64,000 nucleotides of DNA, taken from the NCBI GenBank assembly GCA_964035575.1, contig OZ037882.1:744001-808000 (forward strand). The letters run 5' to 3'. Under the pieces are notes generated by a model. That model was not told where the DNA came from. It ran no database searches and saw only the letters and a program-made list of their open reading frames with translations. Positions 19,470 through 28,049 of the stretch are shown here, one piece after another. This DNA is from Rhynchopus sp. YZ270_cl-10. Taxonomy: Eukaryota; Euglenozoa; Diplonemea; Diplonemida; Diplonemidae. Position numbers and translations under genes: made by a program. The stretch's first letter is position 1; each line of letters opens with the position of its first letter.

Positions 19470-20000
19470 GTAAGGTGCATACCGCGCTCGGCTTTTCCCT
19501 CCGGGTTCGGGGAAGGCTGACCCCATGGAGGCCGGGAGGTCCATGCTGTTCGCGTATGACTGCCGGCGGGTTGGCACGACCTGTATGGAAATGCTGATGA
19601 TATTAATTGTCATTTCCTAGCATACCTCTGGATCTCTCTCGTTTCCGCGGTCATATTCATCATGACCTTGCTGTCGCGCCCGAGTGTGCCTTTCAGGGCT
19701 TGGGGATTATAACACAGGTCCTCCATCGTCTTGGTGCAGGAAACCCCCGCGTTTTTCGCAGTGTTACCACTGCCTACATAATCTGCCCTTCACGCTCTCT
19801 TCCCAATACTTCTCCTGCCAGGCCTTGCAGTTTTTCCCCCATATATGGGTGTAAACCCTTTTTGTTTATAGGTTCTCTAACCACGGGGATGTAGCCCGGA
19901 CGTGAACAGCAGCTGTTCTTCATTTCTTACGCTTTGCACGTATCCATGAAGGTCCCTCTTTGAGGTTCGATACCCTCCGGTGAACCGCTGTGTCTCCAGG
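19470..20000 (+). other. Gene-free block with strong hairpins
   Basis: CGGCTTTTCCC pairs with GGGGAAGGCTG (about 19490-19520) and CATGGA with TCCATG (19523-19545). The GC content is higher than in normal spacers and a GGTTCGATACC box lies at about 19962. It could be a non-coding RNA or a decayed repeat. The open frame 19607-19894 shows no recognisable protein. Confidence 0.3.
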
Positions 20001-20150
20001 ATGCTTTTGCACTTTCCATCTTTCATTTCCGATATTCGATATTGTGCTATTTCTTTCCCCATCATCATGCACCCTCAAACCATTCACTTTAACACTGTAC
20101 ACCACACCACACAGAGAGTTAGTTTTTTTTTTTATCATCACCCTGAACCG

Positions 20151-23052
20151 ATGTCGGTCTTGGGTGGCCCCAATGTGGTCCTGCATGACAGTGAGATGTC
20201 TGAGGGGGTAGCGAATGCGATTTTGATTGCCGTCCCGCTTTTGGGTCTTTTATTTGCGTTGTACAACACACTGATGGTGAAGAAGGTCCGGGTGTTGACC
20301 GAATCTCAGTTTGATGACGCGACAACGGAAACCTCGTGGATGCTGAACGACCAGGAGGACTACGCCCGCAGCGGCATGAAAAGCATTGAGGAGATCTCCA
20401 CCCTCATCACCAACGGGGCGAAGGCGTTTCTCTGGGCCGAGTACAAATACATGGCGGTATTCATGGTTCTATTCTCTGCAGTCATTGTCGTTCTAATTGG
20501 TGCATCCGGAGGGGACCACGCATGGCGTAACGGAGTCCTATCAATGGTAGCCTTCCTTGTAGGGTGTATTACATCGATTCTTGGAGGGTACATCGGGATG
20601 AGAATCGCAGTGTACACTAACAGCAGAACCGCGTTGCAGGCGTGGGGGTTCTGGTCGGGGCATCTTAGATCAAGCGATCGGTCGAGGTGTTATGCAGACT
20701 CATTTAGAACGGCGTTTCAGGGAGGGTGTGTGATGGGATTCTCTCTGGTGTCGTTGGGGGTGTTGTCGCTGTTTGGATTGATTCATATGTTTAAGGCGAT
20801 TATCGGAAACGATGCGTTAAGCGACAGAGACAACCGGATTCAGCTTTTTGAATGTATCGCATCATTTGGTCTGGGTGGGTCGTCTATTGCGATGTTCGGT
20901 CGCGTGGGAGGTGGGATTTTTACAAAGGCGGCAGATGTTGGTGCAGACCTGGTCGGAAAGGTTGTTCAAGGACTTCCCGAAGACTCTCCCGAAAACCCTG
21001 GAGTCATCGCAGATTGCATTGGCGACAATGTAGGTGATATTGCTGGGATGGGTAGCGATCTTTTTGGGTCCTTCGGTGAGGCCACCTGCGCAGCGTTGGT
21101 TCTCTCTGCATACAGCAGTACGATGCACAACAACTGGGCGGCCATGATGTTCCCGTTGTTGCTCACCGCAGTAGGGATTTTGGTGTGTATAGTAACCTCA
21201 TTGGTCGTCGTGGCGGGCATCCCCTTCGCAGGGACTGTAAAAGGAAGGGAAGACATCGAGCCGGTCTTGAAATACCAGCTGGTCATTTCTACCATTCTCA
21301 TGACTGCCGCAGCCTATCCGTTGTGCGCGACAGCGCTCCCTTCGCAGTTTGCAGTCTCAACCTTGACCGCAGATGTGCCTCTTGTTGTGCACAACTATGA
21401 AGCATACCTCTGTGTCATTACCGGGTTGTGGTGTGGGCTTATCATTGGGTTGACAACAGAGTACTACACCTCAAACGCGCATGCTCCAGTACAGGAGCTT
21501 GCAGATGCGTGCATTACCGGGGCAGCAACGAATGTGATTGGTGGGCTTGCAGTAGGTTACGTGAGCGCGATTATCCCTATTTTTGCCATGGCGATTACGG
21601 TGTATTTGTCGTTTAATTTGTGTTTGATGTATGGAATTTCTCTGGCGGCATTGGGAATCTTATCGACAATGGCGACTGGGTTGACGATAGATGCGTATGG
21701 ACCGATTGCTGACAACGCTGGGGGGATTGTTGAGATGAGCGAGCTCGACCCTGTGGTGCGAGAGACAACCGACGATTTGGATGCAGCAGGGAACACTACT
21801 GCAGCGATTGGGAAAGGGTTTGCGATTGCGTCTGCCGCCTTCGTGGGATTAGCGTTGTACTCCGCTTTTGTAACCCACGCAGATATGTTGAATGTGAACC
21901 TGCTTGACTCCCGCACCTTCCCTGGTCTTATGATCGGTGCGATGCTCCCAGCGTGGTTCTCAGCGATGACCATGAAGTCCGTGAATCTCGCAGCAATGGC
22001 AATGGTGATTGAGATTAAACGTCAATTTGATGCAGGAGAGAAGGACCACGAACGTTGCGTGGCAATCGCAACGACAGGGTCGCTGAGGGAGATGGTGGCG
22101 CCCGGGATGTTGGTGATTTTATCGCCGATTGTGTGCGGGATTTTGTTTGGGAAGGAGTGTTTGAGTGGTCTGCTGCCGGGGTCGCTGGTTGCGGGGGTGC
22201 AGATGGCGCTGTCGATGTCGAACACAGGGGGTGCGTGGGATAACGCAAAGAAGTACGTCGAGGCAGGTATGATGAAGGTCGACGCGAAAGGTGTGCCGAT
22301 CACTCTCGCCCGCCGCAAGGCAGGTGCAGACGCAGACTTCGACCCGAGCATGATGGACTCCTACGATCGTGTCAAGAAGGGCACCGAGATCCACAATGCA
22401 GCTGTCGTCGGCGACACCGTAGGAGACCCCCTCAAGGACACATCAGGCCCGGCACTTAACATTCTTGTTAAGCTCATGGCCATTATTTCGGTTGTTTTCG
22501 GTATGCAGTGCCACACACCCCTCTTCCTGCTCCCCCCCTAATACCCAATCTCTTTTTGCAGCTAATAGAAAATGGTGCCTTTTTTTGGCAAAAAAAAAAT
22601 ATCGTTTTTCCTTTACTGAGGTATTCACGAGTTTCGCAAAAAAGGAATCTCGAATGAGTCCCGTATAATGGGGTTGTCAGGAGTGCCATACCTGCTTTGA
22701 TAACGCCCCTAACCAAATAATATTAACCCCCTAACGCAACTGTATGTGTATTCATTACTGTGAAAAATACGTCAACGAAATGCGATTTCTGATTAATTAG
22801 AATTCCACAGAATTAGTACCTGTCTGGAAAAATACCTGCTTTTTAACACCTATCGTAATATTAACCCCCCCGAACAACCCCCCCTCAACAGTACCGGTCG
22901 TGACCAGCAAGCATCTCGGCGGTGTGCTCTTCAACCATGCGTTCAAGAGCTTCATCCACTGCGCAGTCGACGGCAGCACACCGAATGGTGACGACGGAAA
23001 CGCCACGTGCAACCTTATTGCATCACCCGAGCTGAGCGTGCCGCTGAACTGA
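20151..23052 (+). CDS. Vacuolar-type H+-translocating pyrophosphatase, K+-dependent type (one intron)
   Basis: Exons 20151-22500 and 22892-23052 give 836 residues; the 391-bp intron (donor GTATGC, acceptor CAACAG) is in phase 1 and restores SVVF-VPVVTSKH. The enzyme hydrolyses PPi to pump protons into acidic compartments (acidocalcisomes/vacuoles). About 15-16 hydrophobic spans are present. The PPi-binding motif DVGADLVGK is at about 262 and the matching acidic loop PENPGVIADCIGDNVGD follows. GNTTAAIGKG (about 547) has Ala where K+-independent enzymes have Lys, so the K+-dependent class I is expected. The C-terminal GDPLKDTSGPALNILVKL is typical. The first ATG after the pyrimidine tract was chosen. 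The last exon adds an unusual hydrophilic about 53-residue tail. Confidence 0.93.
22552..22610 (+). repeat. Repeat module G, copy 4 (in the pyrophosphatase intron)
   Basis: TTTTTGCAGCTAATAGAAAA, TGGTGCCTTTTTTTGGC, then an A-run. Its CTTTTTGCAG mimics a splice acceptor 330 bp upstream of the one that fits the protein. Confidence 0.6.
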
Positions 23053-23611
23053 TTTTTCCCTTCCCCTTTCCCTCCCTTTTATTTTCCCTTTTTGCAAGGT
23101 GAACCCAAGCAGTGGTTCTTCTTGTAAAACCTTTTTTTTTTTTTGTTTTTAACGTCATTTGTTGAGTTTTAACAGTGCACCACCCCCCAACCGTCTCCGC
23201 GTTTACTACCGTAACTCCCGAGGTCTTCGCGTGTAACCAGCGAGTCCGTTTTAGATGCACTTTTCATGCAAACATTCTTAAGGTTCTTAGGTCCCGCTTA
23301 TGAAACCCTTTTTTTCTTTCTACAGTTAGTGCACCCTGTTATACCTTCTATTCAGTAGAATAGTTAGTATATGAAATAATGCTTTCTCTTTTTTTTTTGT
23401 TGAGGGGAAAACAAGAGGTAGAGATCCCTGCTTTTTTTTGACTGTGTGTGTTGCAGAAAATTTTTAAAAAACATCCTGTCGAAGTCAAGAAAAAATATTT
23501 TTTATTGACTGGCAAATTGTGCACATGATCCAGGCGTATCCCTCTTCCCGTCCCCCGGTGTATTTTTTTTCTCTTACATTCAAATAAAAGATAAACAATA
23601 GTAGCGCACAT
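23053..23611. other. Gene-free spacer after the pyrophosphatase gene
   Basis: A decayed module B (GGTGAACCCAAGCAGTGG, TTCTTCTTGTAAAACC) is visible at 23097-23136. The rest is A/T-rich without a gene. Confidence 0.45.
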
Positions 23612-23657
23612 CAGTGGAGTTCATCCTCGGGTGTGTCAATATGCTCATCTAAGTTTT

Positions 23658-23690
<33 letters not shown>
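23612..23690 (+). repeat. Repeat module F, copy 2, and a 31-bp T-run
   Basis: AGTGGAGTTCATCCTCGGGT, GTGTCAATATGCTCATC, AAGTTTTC, followed by an uninterrupted T-run up to 23691. Confidence 0.6.
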
Positions 23691-23695
<5 letters not shown>

Positions 23696-23696
<1 letters not shown>

Positions 23697-23785
23697 GGTG
23701 TGGCACGTTGCCCAGCTTTTCATGTACTTTTAAGCTACATAAGAAGCTACATAAATCAGGCTTTTTTTGTGCGCGTGCCACACCA
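23696..23785. mobile_element. Miniature inverted-repeat element, TGGTGTGGC group (best copy)
   Basis: 90 bp from TGGTGTGGCACGTTGCCC to GCGCGTGCCACACCA. The inside GTACTTTTAAGCTACATAAG matches the element at 3046 in reverse. No clear target duplication. Confidence 0.7.
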
Positions 23786-24093
23786 AAAAAAGGGAAAATA
23801 AACTAATCAATAACCAAGCTCTGCCCTAATGGGAATAAAAAGCAAAATAAGAAGAAAAAAAAAAAAAAATGGTGTCTACCTTTTTTTTGCAGATTTCTCC
23901 TTCTCTCCCTCCCTCCCTCTTTCTTTCAGCTCTCACCTCCCCCACCTCCTTCCTCTTCTCCTCACTTCAAATACAAAAGGCAATAAAAACACACACATAC
24001 AAACATTGAGGAGGAGCCTTCAATTAGATTTTGTTTTATCTAGATTTTGTTGAATTTTTTTACATCGAATTTGAGGGGAAAAAGGAAGGTGAA

Positions 24094-24168
24094 GATTTGT
24101 ACAACTGCGGCAACACAACCCCGAGGCAATTCCACTACTACTCCAAACAATTTATCAAAAAATAATTT
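24094..24168 (+). repeat. Repeat module H, copy 3
   Basis: TGTACAACTGCGGCAACAC, AACCCCGAGGCAATTCC, ACAATTTATCAAAAAATA. It ends 4 bp before the start codon of the RING/B-box gene, so part of this gene's leader is repeat. Confidence 0.65.
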
Positions 24169-24171
24169 AAA

Positions 24172-25512
24172 ATGGAGGAGACCAGAAAAGCTGGCTCAGG
24201 CGCACGAGGCAAAACCGGTCCAGTCTTGGAGTGTGATACCTGTAGACGTGCCTTTTCGAGCACAGGAGATTCAATGCCCAGAGTCCTTCCCTGTACACAC
24301 ACCTACTGTCATATGTGTCTCACTTCTCTTGCGGGCAGCTGTCCGAAGGTGCTTCTGCCACAATGTGACGTTGAGGTGAGCGCTATCTCCTGTCCTAAGG
24401 GCTGTGGATCAACCCCAGTAGGGAGTGCTGGGGCAGGTGGCCTGCCGCCGAACAACGTTTTAATCTCTCGCCTCGGAAGGTTTGGCGACCGTGACACCGC
24501 ATGCTGTGACGAATGCGAGGGGAAGGTCGCGGCGGACATTTGGTGTGACAACTGCGACGCGTATTTTTGCAAATCTCATTTCTCTGCAATGCATCAAAGC
24601 AGAGTAGGCAGACGCCACCGTGTAGCTAAGGCCGCAGAACGCCCCGTACACAAACAGGCTCGGTGTACGCTGCACGCAGGGCAGGACATAGTGCTGTATT
24701 GTCGTACGTGTTCGGAGGCAGTGTGTCGTGACTGCTGCTCGGAGCCGTTCCATGGGAACCATGCGTCCTGTGAGGTGGTGCCTATAGAAGTGGCGGCAGA
24801 TGACGCGGCAGGGACGATCCGAGACGCAGTGAAAGGGCTGAGGGGGCAGCTGTTGACATCGTTGAGAGAGGCGGCGGGGGCAGTGCAGGTATTTATTTGT
24901 TTGTCATTAGGGTTCCTTTGTACATCTACTGTTGGTTGCAGGGGTGCTTTGTGCTTTTATCCGGATGGCTGGCATCGTGGGGCAGTCGGAGGTGTATCAA
25001 CAACCACTTTCTTTTGTCATTTTTATTTTCAATTTATTTACCAAAATGCTCACCATTTCTCTCCTCCTCCTCAGGTGCAACTCGCTACCTTGGACACCAT
25101 TTCGCATACCCGCATGGCTGACATTGACAAAGCCTTTAAATACGCCGAGGCAAACGTCGTGGCAGCCTTGCGCGAGCGCCACACAGAGCTGCAGACACGC
25201 TGGCAGGAGGCGTCTGTGCAGACCCGGCAGACACTAAGCTCGCAGGCGGAGGAGATTGGGGCTGCTGCAGTGGGGCTCACGACAGCGTGCGGGGAGACCG
25301 AGATGGAGCTGCGTGCGAACTCTGCTGCTGCATTGCGACGTGCCCCGCAGCTGCAGGCACGCCTCAGCTCAGCAAAGGAGCAGGCACAGCTGTGCAGGCT
25401 CGAGCCGATGGAGCCGATACCAACCGCAGCACAAACCCCTTCCAACGAGCTTGCAACAACACTCTGCCAGATCATCCAAACCTACGGGCCGATGCCCAAT
25501 GGACAATCATAA
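24172..25512 (+). CDS. RING / B-box / coiled-coil (TRIM-like) protein, one in-frame intron
   Basis: Exons 24172-24888 and 25075-25512 give 384 residues. An N-terminal RING-like finger (C21-x2-C24, then CTHTYCHMC and SCPKGC to about 80) is followed by a B-box-like finger (CDECEGK...WCDNCDAYFCKSHF, about 112-145) and a B-box 2 (CTLHAGQDIVLYCRTCSEAVC, about 163-205). A coiled coil follows in exon 2. Proteins of this build are usually E3 ubiquitin ligases. The 186-bp intron (donor GTATTT after GCAGTGCAG, acceptor CTCCTCAG) is a multiple of three with no in-frame stop, so retention would insert 62 residues including repeat D. Its pyrimidine tract and non-coding look argue that it is spliced out. 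Confidence 0.78.
   Translation: MEETRKAGSGARGKTGPVLECDTCRRAFSSTGDSMPRVLPCTHTYCHMCLTSLAGSCPKVLLPQCDVEVSAISCPKGCGSTPVGSAGAGGLPPNNVLISRLGRFGDRDTACCDECEGKVAADIWCDNCDAYFCKSHFSAMHQSRVGRRHRVAKAAERPVHKQARCTLHAGQDIVLYCRTCSEAVCRDCCSEPFHGNHASCEVVPIEVAADDAAGTIRDAVKGLRGQLLTSLREAAGAVQVFICLSLGFLCTSTVGCRGALCFYPDGWHRGAVGGVSTTTFFCHFYFQFIYQNAHHFSPPPQVQLATLDTISHTRMADIDKAFKYAEANVVAALRERHTELQTRWQEASVQTRQTLSSQAEEIGAAAVGLTTACGETEMELRANSAAALRRAPQLQARLSSAKEQAQLCRLEPMEPIPTAAQTPSNELATTLCQIIQTYGPMPNGQS
24929..25016 (+). repeat. Repeat module D, copy 3 (inside the RING/B-box gene intron)
   Basis: CTGTTGGTTGCAGGGGTGC, TTATCCGGATGGCTGGCATC, GTGGGGCAGTCGGAGGTG. It fills roughly half the intron, in sense orientation. Confidence 0.7.
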
Positions 25513-25527
25513 AAGCATTTTTTTTTT

Positions 25528-25686
25528 CGCCTCATGAACGGAGAAAAATAGAAAACAAAGCATCACACTTTGCGGTTCTGGGGACGAACCGCGTTGCAGA
25601 GCCACGCCTCACCAAACAGGTCGAGGAATGTTTGCGTTTCACCACAACCTCTCCCATGAATAAAAGGCTATGTTAAGTTTCTATTT
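25528..25686 (+). repeat. Repeat module A2, copy 4
   Basis: CGCCTCATGAACGGAG, hairpin GCGGTTC...GAACCGCG, AACAGGTCGAGGAATG, TTAAGTTTCTATTTTG. It starts 16 bp after the stop codon at 25512, so it is probably in the 3' untranslated region. Confidence 0.75.
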
Positions 25687-25689
25687 TGT

Positions 25690-26330
25690 GAGGGTGAAAA
25701 TCATAATTTCATGTGATTCTACGTTTGAGGGTGCTTTTCACGTCTTGACAAAAAATTTGTTGTCATGCTGGGTGTCTGTGTAGACATCTAACTTCATGAC
25801 TCCTTTTTTTTGTAAGAGCTGATTGACACTCCGCCGTTTGGGTCCTTTTGGATAGTCGTTTGTTTTGAATTTGCTCTTTTTTTTTCTTCTGTCGTAGTTT
25901 TGTCGGATGAGTAACGTTATTAAAACATCGCATCAGAAAAAAATGGGTGTTTTGTTTTCTTTTGAAAAAATATTAGATTTAGAGGGGGGAAGAGATGGAC
26001 GGGAAACTCCAAAAAAAAAAGTCCTGCTAGAAAAAAACGTCACCTCCTTTTATTATGTACCGTTTTACCCCAAACACAACCCGTCCCCATTGTGAATATA
26101 CCCCCTAGGTATTCATTAACCTGCATCAGACTCTGACACACAGAAGCGTCATGAGTAATGTACGAATTGCATACTGATATATTCACTGCCTATGTTAGAC
26201 TCATTCACATTGGTTTACGTATACATAAGTACATCCGATTTTTTTTTAAACCGATTTTTTTCATCCTTCCCACACCCCAACCCCTTTCTCTTCGCAGATT
26301 GAAAAAAAAGGAAGAATACCAATCCATTCA
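25690..26330. other. Gene-free A/T-rich spacer
   Basis: No gene or repeat module is recognised. A pyrimidine tract with TCTTCGCAG (to about 26297) just upstream of the GILT-like gene is a good candidate splice or trans-splice acceptor. Confidence 0.45.
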
Positions 26331-26334
26331 CACG

Positions 26335-26973
26335 ATGCTCCCTCTGATCACTTCCCTGCTTCTGGCTGCAGCCCCAGTCAACGTTCAAATCTACACTGAG
26401 AGCTTCTGCCCTTGCTCCGGCACCTTCCACGCTGAGTACCAGACGCACATCCTGCCCCTCGTCGAGAGCATCTCCGTTCTCAACCGCAGCTGGGATGGGC
26501 AGGCGAAGAACGGCAGTGTACACTGCTTCCATGGAGATAGGGAATGCAGTGCAAACACACTGCAGGCCTGCGCCGCACACCTCTCCGGGGAAGACTACAA
26601 GAAGTGGCTGAACTACACGGTGTGCATCAACGGGAAGTGTACCGACATGGGGTGCCCCGACCAGTACACCGTGGCAAGCGAGGTCTCGCTCCTGCGGGAG
26701 GAGAAGTGTGCGCGCGAGGTGGGGCTCGACTGGACGGCGCTGAAGACCTGCTGGACCGGGGACCTTGGGAAGCAGCTGCTCCTGGCGGATGCGGCCTTCG
26801 ATGTCGCCATGGATGAGGAGTACGGCACACACGGCCTCCCCGTTGTCGTCGTGAACGGCAAGCGCATCAGCCACTACTGGGACTGCGACAGCTACCTCGG
26901 GGACTACCAGAAGCGCCTTGTAAAGGAGATCTGCGATGCGTACACCGGAGATGACAAGCCCGCTGCGTGTTAG
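26335..26973 (+). CDS. GILT-like lysosomal thiol reductase
   Basis: 212 residues with a signal peptide (MLPLITSLLLAAAPVNVQ). The diagnostic GILT signature C-x-H-G-x2-E-C-x2-N-x4-C is complete: C64 F H66 G67 D R E70 C71 S A N74 T L Q A C79. The thioredoxin-like active site is FCPCSG (C25, C27): it is C-x-C rather than the usual C-x-x-C, which is odd. N-glycosylation sites occur (NRS, NGS, NYT). GILT enzymes reduce disulfides in acidic lysosomes. The start at 26335 gives a proper signal peptide; the open frame upstream is leader. Strong G/C-ending codon use suggests high expression. Confidence 0.88.
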   Translation: MLPLITSLLLAAAPVNVQIYTESFCPCSGTFHAEYQTHILPLVESISVLNRSWDGQAKNGSVHCFHGDRECSANTLQACAAHLSGEDYKKWLNYTVCINGKCTDMGCPDQYTVASEVSLLREEKCAREVGLDWTALKTCWTGDLGKQLLLADAAFDVAMDEEYGTHGLPVVVVNGKRISHYWDCDSYLGDYQKRLVKEICDAYTGDDKPAAC

Positions 26974-27161
26974 TGTTGAAAACAAAACAAAACAAAACAA
27001 AAAAAAAACTTTGTTCCGTTTTTTTTGGAGTGAAGTGATTTGTCGATAAAAAAAGCAATAATGGTTCAACGTAAAAAAAAAGAACAAAAGCTGCGTTCCT
27101 TTGACATTTTCATTGCGCATCTGTTCATATTTCGTATCTTTTTTTTGATATTTGTTTTCTA

Positions 27162-27247
27162 GGTGACACACAGAGAGGCGTAGGGTCATCTTATAAACTT
27201 TTTTTTTTCTTTTTTGGTGCCTGTCCAGAGGCGTTTGCACTTTTTTT
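27162..27247 (+). repeat. Repeat modules B (copy 7) and C (copy 5) in tandem
   Basis: B: CTAGGTGACACACAGAGAGG, CGTAGGGTCATCTTATAAAC, T-run (27162-27210). C: GCCTGTCCAGAGGCG, TTTGCAC (27216-27247). The 20 bp before B (GATATTTGTTTTCTAG) are the same before the B copy at 38176. Confidence 0.75.
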
Positions 27248-27273
27248 AAAAGGCAACTTTTTAAAAAAAAACA

Positions 27274-27380
27274 AGGTGACTAATCACGCGAGAGAGAATA
27301 ACCAATGTTCAAAACATTAAGTAATCTAATCAGACGAATCACGCGAGAGCCTTAGTTCCATCTTACTAACTTTTTTCTTC
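27274..27380 (+). repeat. Repeat module B, copy 8, split by the 41-bp motif
   Basis: GGTGACTAATCACGCGAGAG, then AGAATAACCAATGTTCAAAA and ATTAAGTAATCTAATCAGAC, then GAATCACGCGAGAGCC, TTAGTTCCATCTTAC. CACGCGAGAG occurs on both sides of the motif, as it would after an insertion or an internal duplication. Confidence 0.7.
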
Positions 27381-27384
27381 TCTT

Positions 27385-27476
27385 TGGTGTGGCTGGGAAA
27401 AAATAAAGTCTATTTTTTTTTGTGTAGTTCTTGTGTAATACTACGTACCGGTATTAGGTCATTTCCAGCCACAGCA
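27385..27476. mobile_element. Miniature inverted-repeat element, TGGTGTGGC group
   Basis: TGGTGTGGCTGGGAAA to TTTCCAGCCACAGCA, 92 bp, with GTGTAGTTCTTGTGTAATAC inside. TCTCTT lies immediately left and one base beyond the right end, a possible 6-bp target duplication. Confidence 0.65.
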
Positions 27477-27551
27477 GTCTCTTATTTTCTTCTTTTTTGT
27501 ACACGCTCTTTTAGTTTTAATTTTTTTTTGTTTTCGCTCTTCTTTTTGTGT

Positions 27552-27706
27552 CCACCTCATGAAATGAAGGAGGAAATAGAAACCATTTTTGAACACACTT
27601 TGCCGGTTCTGGGGACGAACCACGCTGCAGAGCCATGCCTCACCAAAAAACAGGTCGGGGGTGTGCGATTCTATGGTGTGATGAGTGTTTAAGTTTTCTG
27701 TTTTTC
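27552..27706 (+). repeat. Repeat module A2, copy 5
   Basis: CCACCTCATGAAATGAAGG, hairpin CCGGTTCTGGGGACGAACC, GCATGCC-type middle, TGTGATGAGTGTTTAAG. The 3' part is shortened. Confidence 0.7.
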
Positions 27707-27771
27707 GCCCGACCTCATTGACGCAGTTTAATAATTTTTTTCAAAAAAAAAAAAAATACCATATTTTTTTA

Positions 27772-28045
27772 GGGTGACTACACACAGTGAAGCATAGGTC
27801 CATCGCACAAAACCTTTTAATCTTTTAGATGTAAACCACCATACTGTGGGTGTTATAACGTTATCGGTAACGTTATAACAAAAATAACGTTATTCCAAAA
27901 TGACACTTGTTATAAGTTATCGATAACGTTATAACACCCACAGTATGAACCACGAAATGGATGTAGGGCCACATGGCTAGGGTACACCGTGTGGGTGGAC
28001 CCCGATCATATACAAAAGGTACACTGTTAAAAGTTTTTTTGAAGT
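27772..28045 (+). repeat. Repeat module B (copy 9) followed by A1 (copy 7) split by a MITE
   Basis: B: GGGTGACTACACACAGTG, AAGCATAGGTCCATC (27772-27818). A1: GATGTAAACCAC (27828-27839), then the MITE, then AACCACGAAATGGATG, CATGGCTAGGG, ATACAAAAGGTACACTG. Confidence 0.72.
27840..27947. mobile_element. 108-bp fold-back element with 6-bp target duplication AACCAC
   Basis: CATACTGTGGGTGTTATAAC at the left, mirrored at the right end. AACCAC is at 27834-27839 and 27948-27953. The host A1 module is known uninterrupted elsewhere (14089), which proves the insertion and its direction in time. Confidence 0.85.
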
Positions 28046-28049
28046 TATG

